Shown: positions 53,857 to 63,379, counted from the first letter of the stretch. The stretch: 64,000 bases of DNA from Maribellus luteus (GCF_003576475.1 NZ_QWGR01000006.1:186001-250000); one strand, 5' to 3'. Program-made: numbers and translations. The notes: generated from the sequence alone by a model not told the origin.

Positions 53857-54204
53857 ATGGATTTAATTAAAGCAGTAGAAAAGGAATTTGAGGTAGTTAC
53901 TCAGCATCCGGAGTTTGGCGCCGGTGATACGATTACCGTAAGTTATAAAATTGCGGAAGGTGGAAAAGAGAGGATTCAGAATTTCCGTGGGGTGGTTATT
54001 CAGATTCGCGGAAGAGAAACCACCAAAACTTTCACCATTCGTAAAATGTCAGGTAACATTGGCGTGGAAAGAATTTTCCCGTTGTTCTCTCCGTTCATCG
54101 ATTCAATTGAAGTGAACAAACGCGGTAGCGTTCGTCGTAAAAGAATTTTCTATTTACGCAGTCTTACAGGTAAAAAAGCCCGTATCAAAGAAAAAAGATT
54201 CTAG
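53857..54204 (+). CDS. rplS: Ribosomal protein L19
   Basis: 115 residues from the ATG at 53857, the usual L19 length (a longer frame from a TTG at 53830 lies in the leader). L19 blocks: [53 protein letters not shown], and [20 protein letters not shown]. It sits at the 30S-50S interface. It stands alone with its own promoter, leader and terminator, unlike the rpsP-rimM-trmD-rplS operon of Proteobacteria. Confidence 0.98.
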   Translation: MDLIKAVEKEFEVVTQHPEFGAGDTITVSYKIAEGGKERIQNFRGVVIQIRGRETTKTFTIRKMSGNIGVERIFPLFSPFIDSIEVNKRGSVRRKRIFYLRSLTGKKARIKEKRF

Positions 54205-54222
54205 TCTTTTACTACGATATTC

Positions 54223-54254
54223 AAAAGGTCTCTGGTTCAGAGGCCTTTTTTTTT
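54223..54254 (+). terminator. Terminator of rplS
   Basis: AAAAGGTCTCT and AGAGGCCTTTT pair (one G-U) around GGTTC and continue into a run of T. Confidence 0.9.
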
Positions 54255-54403
54255 GCTTTAAACTTTTGCTGATAATCTTTTGCCAAAGAGTTGCACCGAG
54301 TAAACCTGAGTTGCACAGAGACTTTCAACATGCTTTATGAAAAAGCCGTCGTTCCTTCGGAATTAAAATGGGAATCCTGTTTGAGGTGAAAATTCAGTGA
54401 AAT

Positions 54404-55285
54404 TCAGGCTGTTTTAAACAAACGCAGCAGCTGTTTTATTTTGTCTTCCTTGTCAGTAAAACCAACTGTTTGATAAGCTTCCATCATCGATTCGAGTAAA
54501 CGCACCAAAAACAGCGTGTCGGGTTTGGGTTCGGTATAATCGTGCAGGGGAAGATATTCGTGCTTTTTCAGGTGGTATTCAATTTCTTTGCGGCTGGTAA
54601 TGGCCCCCTTGTTGGATGGGTTAACGTAGAAAAGAACATCGGAGCTTACCGAGGGCCCATGTACTTTTTGCGCCAGTTCGGCATCCACAATGGCTACCAG
54701 CGGATTTTTGGGAAAATCAACAAGATAAGCGGGCATTTCAAGCTGACGGGCAACAATGGTGTAAAAAATACTCATCGAAACCGGGTTGCCTTTCTTGGTA
54801 TCCAACAGCTGATTCAAAAAACAATTCTGCGGCGAATGCGGATTGGAGAGGTTAATCGCGAATCCGTTTATGTTGAACAGAAAGTGATTCAGAATGGTTA
54901 CCTTCTCGAGCAGCGTAAGCGAATTATTAAGTTCCAGCCAAATGCTTTTCCGGAGGTTCTCAATTTTTACCTGAATGTTCAGTGGATTCAAATCGGGATA
55001 CTGGAAGCGGTCTACATGGCAAAAGCCGTTTAGTAAACTCCTGCCTTCGGCAGGATGACCCAGCCATTTTTTTATGCGCCGTTTGGTTTCTTTGAACTGT
55101 AAATGCTGAATAATGTTTTCAATCCGTTGTTGACTGTGTTCATCAAAGCTTGCTTCCCACTTTTTCTCCAGTTCAGGAATAATGTCGTCTTTGGTTTTTA
55201 ACAGCTCTTTTTCGACCATCCCAAATACCGTTTCATCCGGGTCGTCGAGGAGGTTAATGAGTGCTTCCAGGCGGGTTTTGTCCAT
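54404..55285 (-). CDS. SirB1-like transglutaminase-core protein
   Basis: 293 residues, no signal peptide. An N-terminal HEAT-like helical part (ALINLLDDPDETVFGMVEKE) is followed by the transglutaminase-like core 2 block NCFLNQLLDTKKGNPVSMSI and then AYLVDFPKNPLVAIVDA. TPR-like helices close it. This is the SirB1/Transglut_core2 family, found across bacteria with no proven reaction; most members are thought not to be active transglutaminases, though the Cys in NCFLN is kept. It starts four bases after the upstream nucleoside phosphorylase gene, so the two are coupled. Confidence 0.85.
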   Translation of the reverse strand: MDKTRLEALINLLDDPDETVFGMVEKELLKTKDDIIPELEKKWEASFDEHSQQRIENIIQHLQFKETKRRIKKWLGHPAEGRSLLNGFCHVDRFQYPDLNPLNIQVKIENLRKSIWLELNNSLTLLEKVTILNHFLFNINGFAINLSNPHSPQNCFLNQLLDTKKGNPVSMSIFYTIVARQLEMPAYLVDFPKNPLVAIVDAELAQKVHGPSVSSDVLFYVNPSNKGAITSRKEIEYHLKKHEYLPLHDYTEPKPDTLFLVRLLESMMEAYQTVGFTDKEDKIKQLLRLFKTA

Positions 55286-55289
55286 ATAT

Positions 55290-56159
55290 TTATTTAGCTA
55301 GGTTGTTGAGCACAAGTTGGATGAGTCTTTTCATCTCGTCGCGGTAATTCTCGTTTGCCGTGAGTGTTACCCGGTTGGCAATAATCAGGCAAACGGTTAG
55401 GGCATTGTGCCCCAGTAGCTTTGAAAGACCATAGATAGCCGAGCTTTCCATTTCAAAATTGGTAATACGCAGTCCCTTAAAAGAGAACGATTCAATTTTT
55501 TCATTTAAGTGTGGAAAAGCCAGTGGAATTCTTAATTCCCGACCCTGTGGACCATAAAAACCGGGAGCAGAAATGGTTACACCTTTCGAGAATTCTTTTC
55601 CGCTGAACAGGTTCAAAAGTTCGGCAGAAGCATCTGCCACGTAGGGCGAAGCCAGTGAGGCATCCCATCCGGTGTAAGCTTTAAAGGCTTCTTCAAATGC
55701 GTGGTCTACCACATTGTTTCGTCCCGAGTAATAATTAAGCAGCCCGTCGAAACCAATCGACTTTTCGGAAACCACAAATGAGTTTACCGGCAAATCAGTT
55801 TGCAGCCCTCCGGAGGTGCCAATTCGAACAATGTTCAGGCTTTTATGCTCTTTCTTTATTTCGCGTGTTTCCAGGTCGATGTTTACCAGCGCATCCAGTT
55901 CGTTCACAACAATGTCGATATTGTCGGTCCCAATCCCGGTTGAAAGTAAGGTAAAACGTTTGTTGTTGTACCAGCCGGTAACTGTTTTAAATTCACGGTT
56001 TTGGGTCGTAAACTCAATTTTGCTGAACAGCTGGGCAATGGTGTCAACCCGGGCCGGGTCACCCACCAGGATTATGTTGTCTGAAATGTTTTCAGGTTTC
56101 AGATGCAAATGAAAAATGGATCCGTCGGGGTTCAATATTAATTCAGAATTCCTGATCAT
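55290..56159 (-). CDS. Nucleoside (uridine-type) phosphorylase
   Basis: 289 residues from the ATG at 56159 (MIRNSELILNPDGSIFHLHL). PNP/UDP family blocks: DNIILVGDPARVDTIAQLFS, STGIGTDNIDIVVNELDAL, VRIGTSGGLQ, and FEMESSAIYGLSKLLGHNAL with the ribose-binding Met-Glu. The enzyme splits nucleosides with phosphate to free base and ribose 1-phosphate. GLNYYSGR-type and loop features look closer to uridine phosphorylase than to purine phosphorylase, but the choice is not certain. First gene of a two-gene operon with the SirB1-like gene. Confidence 0.87.
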   Translation of the reverse strand: MIRNSELILNPDGSIFHLHLKPENISDNIILVGDPARVDTIAQLFSKIEFTTQNREFKTVTGWYNNKRFTLLSTGIGTDNIDIVVNELDALVNIDLETREIKKEHKSLNIVRIGTSGGLQTDLPVNSFVVSEKSIGFDGLLNYYSGRNNVVDHAFEEAFKAYTGWDASLASPYVADASAELLNLFSGKEFSKGVTISAPGFYGPQGRELRIPLAFPHLNEKIESFSFKGLRITNFEMESSAIYGLSKLLGHNALTVCLIIANRVTLTANENYRDEMKRLIQLVLNNLAK

Positions 56160-56399
56160 AGCGGAAATTTTGATGAAAATCAAAACTATTTAAAATAAGA
56201 TGAATAGCCAATTGCAACAGGGAAAACATATAAACAACCCGATCTTGAAAATTTACCTGTGTTTTTTATTTTGTTAAAAACTGGCTTTTGAGAGACGGTT
56301 TTGGTAAAAAATGTCCGCAGTGGGAAATGTGTTGCCCTGGTTAGGTAAAATAACGACCGAAATTTCTATTTTTGAGAAACGAATCTAACATACAAACGG

Positions 56400-58214
56400 A
56401 TGTCATTCAAAATCTTTTCACTTCAACTTACCGGTAAAATTAAACCTACGGCAACCATTGAACAACAGAGAGCCCGGTTAAGAGCTGATTATGATGCCTT
56501 TTTAAAGACCGAAAGCTCAGAAGAATTAAAACTATTTCTGGAGCTGGAAGCCTGGGCAAACTCGGAGTCCTATAAAAACAAGAAAAAAGAGATTGAGGGG
56601 CTTAGCTTCAAAGGAAGTAAGGAAGAAAAAGAATGGAAGGAATTTGAGCGGCTTAAGAAGTCGGGGTCCATCAAAAAATATTTTTTGGTGGAAGGCTCAT
56701 CTGATTTAAAACGGTTTGAAAAGGAACGTGAGTCCGATAAACTAAAGAGTTACTATGCGCTGCTCGATTATATGAAAGAGGGGCAGTTTGAGAAGGATAA
56801 AAAGGAAATTACCAGCCAGGTATTTAAAGGTTCGGTAGAAGAGAAGCACCTGCTCGAGTACAAAAAGCTGGCAAAGTCGGCAGGAATAAAAGCTTACCTG
56901 GAATTGCACGGCCTCGAGGTTTTGAAGAGACACGAAGCCCTTGCAAATTCTGAAAAATTCAAAGAATACAACGAACTGAAAAATGCTTCTGACCGCAGCA
57001 AGGAAGACAAAGCGGCGTTCAAAAAAATAATGGGCGACAGTGAGATCAAAGCCTATTTTAAGCTGGAAAAATCAAAAAAACTGAGACTTTATAAAGAGAT
57101 CAGCAGTAGTCATGATCTGAAGAGATACCACGAATTAAAGGCTTTGGTGGAGTCGAAAGAGTTCAGGGAAAAGGAAGCTTTTTTGAAAGACAAGCAGAAG
57201 TTTGAAAAGAGTGAGGCGTATAAGAAGCAGACCGAGTTTAAACGGCTGGCAGCGGACGATACAGTAAAGTTTGTGTTGAAATACGAGAAGTCTTCGTTGT
57301 ATAAAAATTACCTCGATGTAAAAGATTCCTTCGACCTGAAACGCTACCACGAGCTGGATGCACTTTTGCAGTCGGAAGAATACAGAAAGCAAAAAGCCTG
57401 GCTGGAAGACAAAAAGCGCTGGGAAAAAACGCCGGAATACGCGAGGTATCAACAGTATTTGAAGGATAAACAAATACCTGATTTTGTCAATTATTTCAAA
57501 TACAAGGATTCCAACGATTTTGATTTGTTTAAAAACCTGGAAGTTGTTTTTGAAGATGATTTTTCGGGCAGGAAACTGGATTCCGAAAAATGGTCGACTG
57601 CTACTCCGGTGGCCGGTAAACTGCTGGGCGAGAATTATGCCATGCCGGGCGACCTCAATATTTTTACCAGTGGAGATAATCTGAAAGTGGAAGATAAACT
57701 GGTGATCCAGGTAAAAAAGGAGAAAGCAAAAGGAAAAGTGTGGCAGATGCCGGCAGGATTTGTGCCTACCGATTTTGAATACACATCCGGACTCGTTTCG
57801 AGCGCACCAAAATTTATGGTGGAAGACGGAATTCTGGAAGCCAAAATAAAATTCGATCCCGTAAAACAGGTTGTCAGTTCTTTGTACCTTACCGGAGAAA
57901 AGGCAACCAACCGTGTAAATTTATTGGAAATGGGTGCCAGAAACCATCTGGGGTTTACTTTCATGAATGGCAACGGGAAGGTGGAAAGCCAGGGAATCGA
58001 TATCTCAAACCTCAAGAAAAACACCTACATTTTTAGTGTTGAAAAGGCAGGCTCAACATTCACCTGGAAAATTAACGAAGTGGAAATTTTGAAACAGGAA
58101 AAGCCGGAAATGAACAAGCAATTGTTTATTGAAGCTTCCAGCCTGGTGATCAATCCGGTTTCATCAGCCGTTAATTTCGAAATTGAATGGGTAAAATGCT
58201 ATCGTAGAAAATGA
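56400..58214 (+). CDS. Cytoplasmic protein: ~73-residue charged helical repeats fused to lectin-like domain
   Basis: 604 residues, no signal peptide or membrane helix. Residues 1-375 contain Lys/Glu-rich helical repeats. Unit ends can be read at IKKYF (91), IKAYL (163), IKAYF (216), VKFVL (289) and VNYFK (363), giving spacings of 72, 53, 73 and 74. Within units LKRYHEL and SEKFKEY recur. From about 385 (FEDDFSGRKLDSEKW) a jelly-roll of the concanavalin/GH16 kind begins, with DGILEAKIKFDP and TWKINEVEIL. The GH16 catalytic E-x-D-x-x-E is absent (NLLEMGARN). A cytosolic lectin-like domain on repeat helices is unusual; I do not recognise the family. TATTTTTG at 56367-56374 matches a -7 element. 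The PAS gene overlaps its stop by four bases. Confidence 0.75.
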   Translation: MSFKIFSLQLTGKIKPTATIEQQRARLRADYDAFLKTESSEELKLFLELEAWANSESYKNKKKEIEGLSFKGSKEEKEWKEFERLKKSGSIKKYFLVEGSSDLKRFEKERESDKLKSYYALLDYMKEGQFEKDKKEITSQVFKGSVEEKHLLEYKKLAKSAGIKAYLELHGLEVLKRHEALANSEKFKEYNELKNASDRSKEDKAAFKKIMGDSEIKAYFKLEKSKKLRLYKEISSSHDLKRYHELKALVESKEFREKEAFLKDKQKFEKSEAYKKQTEFKRLAADDTVKFVLKYEKSSLYKNYLDVKDSFDLKRYHELDALLQSEEYRKQKAWLEDKKRWEKTPEYARYQQYLKDKQIPDFVNYFKYKDSNDFDLFKNLEVVFEDDFSGRKLDSEKWSTATPVAGKLLGENYAMPGDLNIFTSGDNLKVEDKLVIQVKKEKAKGKVWQMPAGFVPTDFEYTSGLVSSAPKFMVEDGILEAKIKFDPVKQVVSSLYLTGEKATNRVNLLEMGARNHLGFTFMNGNGKVESQGIDISNLKKNTYIFSVEKAGSTFTWKINEVEILKQEKPEMNKQLFIEASSLVINPVSSAVNFEIEWVKCYRRK

Positions 58215-58564
58215 TGCAGAACAATTGGAATGTTGACTGGGCCGAAGAGTTTAACGGGGCCATTACTGTTTGCGACCGAAAGGGGATAATTGTGTACATG
58301 AATCGTCGTTCTATTGAGCAATTTCATAAATACGGTGGTGCCGATCTTTTGGGAAGCAACCTGCTCGATTGTCATCCCGAGCCCTCCAAAACAAAGTTGA
58401 AAGAGATGTTGGAAAAGCCGGTAGACAACATGTACACAACCGAGAAAGATGGCGTTACAAAAATCATTTATCAAACTCCATGGTACCAGGAAGGAATGTT
58501 TCGGGGAGTGATTGAGATTTCTTTTCAACTGGATACGTCCATGCCTCATTTCTTTAGGAAATAG
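58211..58564 (+). CDS. Stand-alone PAS-domain protein
   Basis: 117 residues, one PAS domain and nothing else: GAITVCDRKGIIVYMNRRSI, then GSNLLDCHPEPSKTKLKE and a final strand set ending FRGVIEISFQL. The PAS core pocket could hold a cofactor such as haem or a small ligand; His in CHPEP is a candidate. There is no output domain, so it must signal by binding another protein. The ATGA overlap with the repeat/lectin gene makes the two products likely partners in equal amounts. PAS assignment is by pattern; ligand unknown. Confidence 0.8.
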   Translation: MMQNNWNVDWAEEFNGAITVCDRKGIIVYMNRRSIEQFHKYGGADLLGSNLLDCHPEPSKTKLKEMLEKPVDNMYTTEKDGVTKIIYQTPWYQEGMFRGVIEISFQLDTSMPHFFRK

Positions 58565-58633
58565 GCTCAAGCATTGTTCTTAGTATAGCGAACGGCCAGA
58601 CAGAAACACAGCAATATTGGCATTCGGCACCTA

Positions 58634-60925
58634 TTACAATCCACGTTTGTTAAACAGAATGTATCCAAAATTCAGGGTTACATACCACTGCGTGTTTTCT
58701 TTCTCGTAATAATTAACGGCCAGACTTATCGGGCCAATTCCGGTCTGATAAACCATGGCTGCCATTCCCTGCCAGTAGATATTGTGGAAAAGATTGTCGC
58801 TTCTGTATGCCGTCAGGTCTTCTTTTATCAACTCTTCCCTGATGGGTAAAAATGCATAGCTTTCAAGCCGCAGGTGTATGTCGGGCGTAAAGTTAAAGAT
58901 CGTTTTTAGTCCACCTGCGGTAAATTGGTTGGAGTGAAAATTGTTCAGAAACAGTGATTTGCTATGCGGCGTTGGCTGAAAACCGGGTGCACTTAATTTC
59001 ACTGCTTTGTAGTTTCTGAACAGATCTTTTGTACCCAGCATTCCTTCGGCATGTACTCCCAAGGTAAAGGCTTTCCCAAAATTAAAATAGCGAAGCAATT
59101 TGGCATTCACCTGGAAATACTCCTGGTGTTGCAGGATTCTTCCCCGTACTTCGGATGTGCTTCCCGGGAGGTGTCCTTCTTCACCTACAACATATTTAAT
59201 ATCCAGCATCCGAAGGAGCCCTTCTGTTGCATATTGTTTGTAATTCAAAGAGTTGGTTTCAAGTCTTACATCGGCCACAAAGGCATTGAAAGTGCTTTCA
59301 TCCGGTTCATCCTCTTTGTTGAAAATCTCTGTTTGGTAGTACTGGTCGGAGGCGGAAGAATAAGCAACTCCCGTGTAAAATTTGCTGTTCAGCCCAAGCG
59401 GAAAGCCCGTTTCAACCCTGAAACTAAGCTCGTCGCGGATGATGTAGGGAGGCCGCACGTTTTCGAAAAATAACTCGGAGCTGGAAGCAAAATAATCCCA
59501 ACGGTTCAAGGTGAAATAAGATGCCAGGTAGTACGGCAATCTCGACGGGTAATCAATCCTGCCTCCCAGTTTAAAAGAACTGTAAAAACGACCAAAAAAC
59601 AGGTTCGAGTTAAGCAAATAAGCCCTGCGGTTGTACATCCGGTAATTTACCCCCACATATCCCTGGTTGATGGGCTTGGTTGAAATATTACCGCCAATGT
59701 TTACATCCACTTTTTTTTCGGGTTCCACTTTTAAATGAAGGTCGAAATAACCTGTTTCCTTGTTGTAATAGGTAATAGGTTGTATTGATTTTACCTGCTG
59801 ATCCGATACCAGTTTAAAATACTCCTTTTTCAGATCGGCCAACGAAACAATCGGCATTCCGTGTTTCATACTTTGGATAATAAATTGCCGTTGCATGTTG
59901 TCTTGCACACCTTCCACCTGTATGTTTTGGAAATAAAGCGCCGGTTTGCGCGCCACAAAATTATTTCGCTTCTCCTGTACTTCCTCTTTCGAAACTCTTC
60001 GGGTAACCAGTGCTTTAATGCTGTCGAGGGCATTCATGGCCGTTTTTCCTCCGGCTTCCATGGCCTGATCAATTTTGTCAAAGTCAAGCAAACCAACATC
60101 TTCAAATCTAGTTTCGAGCAAAATACCATCTTTCGGATCAATCTCGAAATTGGTGGGCCGCATAACAAGGTTGGAGATTTGCTGCATCAGGTCGTCGGCC
60201 TCTGCGGCCCTCACATTGTTGGCCACTTTGTGCCCGATAATAATATCGGGTTTAAAGATTTCCTTCATTTGCTGTGTGGGGAAGTTGTTCAGCAAGCCAC
60301 CGTCGAACAACAGGCTGCCGTTAATTTCAATGGGTTTAAAATACAGGGGCACGGTCATCGATGCGCGAATGGCATTTCCCAGGTCGCCGTTTCGTAAAAC
60401 AACCGGTTTGCTGTTATATACGTCGGCAGCCACACAAAAAAACGGGACCATCAGGTGGTTGAAATCATAGTCGCAGGCAGCGCTGGTGGCAGCCGTTAAC
60501 TCCATAAACGCAAAATCCATTTGCTCGGCCGGAATAATGTTGGTAGGAGGGAGTAATTTAACCTTCTCGTTCTTTTTGGTAATTCTAAGCTGAAGCCAGG
60601 TGGGATCGGCTTCGGGCTGTTTGAAGTAATAACGGTAACCGGTTTGAATTTTCCCGGTCGACCAAAAATAGAAGTCGTCCGATTTAAACAACTCTTCCAT
60701 TTCGTCGGGTGTATATCCTGCTGCATACAAGCCACCAACGATCGCACCGATCGAGGTCCCCGAAATATAATCGATCGGGATATTGTTTTCTTCCAGCACT
60801 CTTAAAACAGCAATGTGCGCCATACCTTTGGCACCGCCGCCACTCAATACCACGCCCACCGATTGGGAGTTTCCCTGAATGCCGATTAACAATAGAAATA
60901 AACTAAGGAGAAGTCTACATTTCAT
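58634..60925 (-). CDS. Patatin-like phospholipase with POTRA and BamA-type barrel
   Basis: 763 residues with signal peptide (LLLSLFLLLIGIQGNSQ). The patatin domain (about 24-310) has GGGAKG (oxyanion hole, 29-34), GTSIG (Ser58) and DGGLLNNFP (catalytic Asp near 210), so the Ser-Asp dyad is complete. A POTRA domain follows (KPALYFQNIQVEGV, about 330-400), then a 16-strand-type outer-membrane barrel ending in aromatic LNFGYILFNKRGL. This is the PlpD-like or type V-d architecture, in which the barrel displays or secretes a phospholipase. The role could be lipid remodelling or attack on other cells. Confidence 0.93.
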   Translation of the reverse strand: MKCRLLLSLFLLLIGIQGNSQSVGVVLSGGGAKGMAHIAVLRVLEENNIPIDYISGTSIGAIVGGLYAAGYTPDEMEELFKSDDFYFWSTGKIQTGYRYYFKQPEADPTWLQLRITKKNEKVKLLPPTNIIPAEQMDFAFMELTAATSAACDYDFNHLMVPFFCVAADVYNSKPVVLRNGDLGNAIRASMTVPLYFKPIEINGSLLFDGGLLNNFPTQQMKEIFKPDIIIGHKVANNVRAAEADDLMQQISNLVMRPTNFEIDPKDGILLETRFEDVGLLDFDKIDQAMEAGGKTAMNALDSIKALVTRRVSKEEVQEKRNNFVARKPALYFQNIQVEGVQDNMQRQFIIQSMKHGMPIVSLADLKKEYFKLVSDQQVKSIQPITYYNKETGYFDLHLKVEPEKKVDVNIGGNISTKPINQGYVGVNYRMYNRRAYLLNSNLFFGRFYSSFKLGGRIDYPSRLPYYLASYFTLNRWDYFASSSELFFENVRPPYIIRDELSFRVETGFPLGLNSKFYTGVAYSSASDQYYQTEIFNKEDEPDESTFNAFVADVRLETNSLNYKQYATEGLLRMLDIKYVVGEEGHLPGSTSEVRGRILQHQEYFQVNAKLLRYFNFGKAFTLGVHAEGMLGTKDLFRNYKAVKLSAPGFQPTPHSKSLFLNNFHSNQFTAGGLKTIFNFTPDIHLRLESYAFLPIREELIKEDLTAYRSDNLFHNIYWQGMAAMVYQTGIGPISLAVNYYEKENTQWYVTLNFGYILFNKRGL

Positions 60926-61123
60926 GGTTTTTCCGCCTACATTCTGAACACAACCAAATTTACAAAATCTACGGAATGTTAATTAGAAATATTCCGAAAA
61001 ATAAAGCATTTTTGAAATATCTGTCCTTAATGATGCCTGATTGCTTCAGAAACAGCCTGGAATCAGTAGGACAATGAATCAAATAATAATAGATTTGTAG
61101 GACATTCTTTAAAAACCTGAATC

Positions 61124-61987
61124 ATGTATAAACACATTTTGATTTTTCTTTTGGCGGTTGTGCCGTTTTCAATTTTTGCTCAAAGCGGGAAAGTGATGGA
61201 GTCGCTTCAGTTTGAGAGTAAACTGGTTTCATACCCGGTAGAATATTCGGTTTACCTGCCGGCTGATTATGAGACTTCTAACCGTAGTTATCCAGTTTTG
61301 TACCTTTTGCACGGTTATTCTGACGATGAAACCGGCTGGATCCAGTTTGGCGAAGCCAACCTGATTGCCGACAAGGGAATTGCCAACGGAGATTTTCCTC
61401 CCTGCATTATCATCATGCCCGACGGAAAAGTTAGCTGGTATGTGAATAGTTTTGACGGAAAAGATCCCTGGGAAGATATGTTTATCCAGGAGTTTATCCC
61501 GGCTATGGAAAAGAAATACCGGATTCGTTCGAAAAAGGAATTCCGCGCAATTGCCGGGCTTTCGATGGGCGGAAACGGAGCTTTGTTGCTTTCTATGCAC
61601 CATCCCGAACTATTTTCAACTTGTGTAGCCATGAGTGCCGGAACGTTTACCGATGAAGAGATTAGCAGCAATGGTCGTTACGATCACTATTTCAAAAATA
61701 TTTACGGCGAAAAACCCGAAACGGGCGTGAGCGATTATTGGAAAGCCAATAGCCCGATTCACCTGCTCGATAGTGTGGACAAAGAACAACTCAAATCCAT
61801 TCGATTTTATATCGACTGTGGCGATGACGACTTTTTGTACAAAGGAAATTCGGCCTTGCATGTAAAAATGCGCGACCTTGGCATTCCGCACGAATACAGA
61901 GTCAGAAACGGCGGGCACCAGTGGGAATACTGGCGTACCGGCTTATTTGATGGATTAAAATTTATGGCGCAATCTTTCCACCGTTAA
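61124..61987 (+). CDS. Secreted alpha/beta-hydrolase esterase (feruloyl-esterase/EstD-like)
   Basis: 287 residues with signal peptide MYKHILIFLLAVVPFSIFAQ. The fold shows VLYLLHGYSDDETGWIQFG (oxyanion region), CIIIMPDGKVSWYVN, the nucleophile elbow GLSMGGNGALLL with Ser near 147, and a late GGHQWEYWRTGL with the catalytic His. The putative esterase family includes feruloyl and acetylxylan esterases and S-formylglutathione hydrolase relatives. A secreted member in a polysaccharide user probably cleaves plant or algal ester groups. TAGATTTG at 61090-61097 matches a -7 element. The next gene starts 27 bases after the stop. Confidence 0.88.
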   Translation: MYKHILIFLLAVVPFSIFAQSGKVMESLQFESKLVSYPVEYSVYLPADYETSNRSYPVLYLLHGYSDDETGWIQFGEANLIADKGIANGDFPPCIIIMPDGKVSWYVNSFDGKDPWEDMFIQEFIPAMEKKYRIRSKKEFRAIAGLSMGGNGALLLSMHHPELFSTCVAMSAGTFTDEEISSNGRYDHYFKNIYGEKPETGVSDYWKANSPIHLLDSVDKEQLKSIRFYIDCGDDDFLYKGNSALHVKMRDLGIPHEYRVRNGGHQWEYWRTGLFDGLKFMAQSFHR

Positions 61988-62014
61988 TTCATCGTTTTTG
62001 CTTTATCGATTGAT

Positions 62015-63379
62015 TTGAAACGCATATTTCCCATACTGTTGTTGCTGGGATTGTTGGGCACTACATTCAAAATTGCTGCCCAGACCAAGCCCGACTTTAA
62101 ATGGGGAAACTGTGCTTATTTTAGTCTGAATGTTGGAGACAGCATTTTGTATGACAGTACCAGTGTACGGTTACTGTCCATTGAAAATCAATACAATCTG
62201 ATAAAGATGGGAGCCGATACACTTGAAGTAAAAGTAAGCGGGCGTTCGCTGCCGCACAGCACTGCCGGCTTACAACTTTTTGTGGCCGACAACCGAAACG
62301 TGAAAGCCTTGTCGGGCAATGATTCCATCCATGGTTTGCTGAAAAAAGATGTTCTGCTGTGTATTTCCGACAGAAACAGGGAAATGCTGGATAAAAAGGA
62401 GTTCGTTTTCCCGGTTAGCTTTAACCAGGGTTTTGTTTGGAACGGCGACGAAGACACCTACATGTTTTCGTATGTTTTTGATGATCAACAAAAGAAGTAC
62501 GAAACGTATCCAGGAATTGGAATTGACCTGAAAGATGCACGAGGCATTGAAAAACACTGGTTGGTAGCCATCGGGAACAGCACTGTGATTTGGGTCGACA
62601 AGGCAAAGGATGGAAGAACAGCTTGTGTGTTGCTGGCAAGTGAATTAAGTCCGGGAATTTATTACGTGTACGATTGCCTGTACGAAAAAACGCTGGAAGT
62701 AAAAAAAGGGCAAAAACTGGTGCGGGGCGAGTTGATTGGTACTGCCTGGGGAAATGCCTATTGGGGGCACGCACACCTGGCGGTTGTTTACAACGATACG
62801 ATTCCTGCTTTTGGCGACCGTTTTGTGAATTGTGTCAACTTTTTTCCGCAACTATACGAGTTGTATTATTCTTTCACCTATAGTTCCGGCAAGTCGTATT
62901 CTAAGGGGAAAATTAGCTTTGGAAGGGCGGCTTCGCATCTCGGAAATGATAAAAACAATGCGGCTTTTGAAGAGTACCTGGGCAAAGGATGGATTTTCGG
63001 GCGCTGGAATCTTTCGGATAAAGTTGAAGCGGTTTCTGTGCGCGAAGGAGGCAATGTTCGTCTTGCGAAAAAGGTGTTCTCCGGAACGCCGGCGGAAAGT
63101 ATTAATCCGAATGATTATTTTGACTACGAAATCAATGTGCGAAACGGAGTATACCGGATTCGGGCAAAAGTGGGTGATCTAAAAGCCGAATCGTGGCAAA
63201 AATTAGAGTACGAGGGCGTGTCCGATAAAACCTTCTCCTTGTCGGCAGGCGAACAAAAATGGACAGATGAAAGGACCGTAAGAGTGGAAGACCGAAAACT
63301 AACGGTTCGTGTTTATGTGGATCCCGAAAATAAAAAAGTAGCCGGTTTAAGTGAGATCGTATTTCAAATGGTTTATTAG
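62015..63379 (+). CDS. Secreted protein with degenerate LytM (M23-like) core
   Basis: 454 residues starting with TTG at 62015. The signal peptide follows at once (KRIFPILLLLGLLGTTFKIA...Q) and no in-frame ATG exists near, so TTG is the true start. A region at about 165-260 follows the LytM order: GIGIDLKDARGIEKHWLVAI, then YYVYDCLYEKTLEVKKGQKL and GELIGTAWGN, ending in WGHAHLAVVY. In active enzymes the first motif is HxGxD; here the His is Gly167 while the Asp (171) stays. HAH at 252-254 stands in for HxH. It may be an inactive wall-binding protein. The C-terminal 170 residues look beta-rich. It follows the esterase by 27 bases and overlaps the next gene tail-to-tail by four bases. Confidence 0.65.
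   Translation: MKRIFPILLLLGLLGTTFKIAAQTKPDFKWGNCAYFSLNVGDSILYDSTSVRLLSIENQYNLIKMGADTLEVKVSGRSLPHSTAGLQLFVADNRNVKALSGNDSIHGLLKKDVLLCISDRNREMLDKKEFVFPVSFNQGFVWNGDEDTYMFSYVFDDQQKKYETYPGIGIDLKDARGIEKHWLVAIGNSTVIWVDKAKDGRTACVLLASELSPGIYYVYDCLYEKTLEVKKGQKLVRGELIGTAWGNAYWGHAHLAVVYNDTIPAFGDRFVNCVNFFPQLYELYYSFTYSSGKSYSKGKISFGRAASHLGNDKNNAAFEEYLGKGWIFGRWNLSDKVEAVSVREGGNVRLAKKVFSGTPAESINPNDYFDYEINVRNGVYRIRAKVGDLKAESWQKLEYEGVSDKTFSLSAGEQKWTDERTVRVEDRKLTVRVYVDPENKKVAGLSEIVFQMVY

Noticed and set aside
56400-58214. Calling the repeat/lectin protein a GH16 glycosidase
   Set aside because: The catalytic ExDxxE-type motif is missing and there is no export signal.
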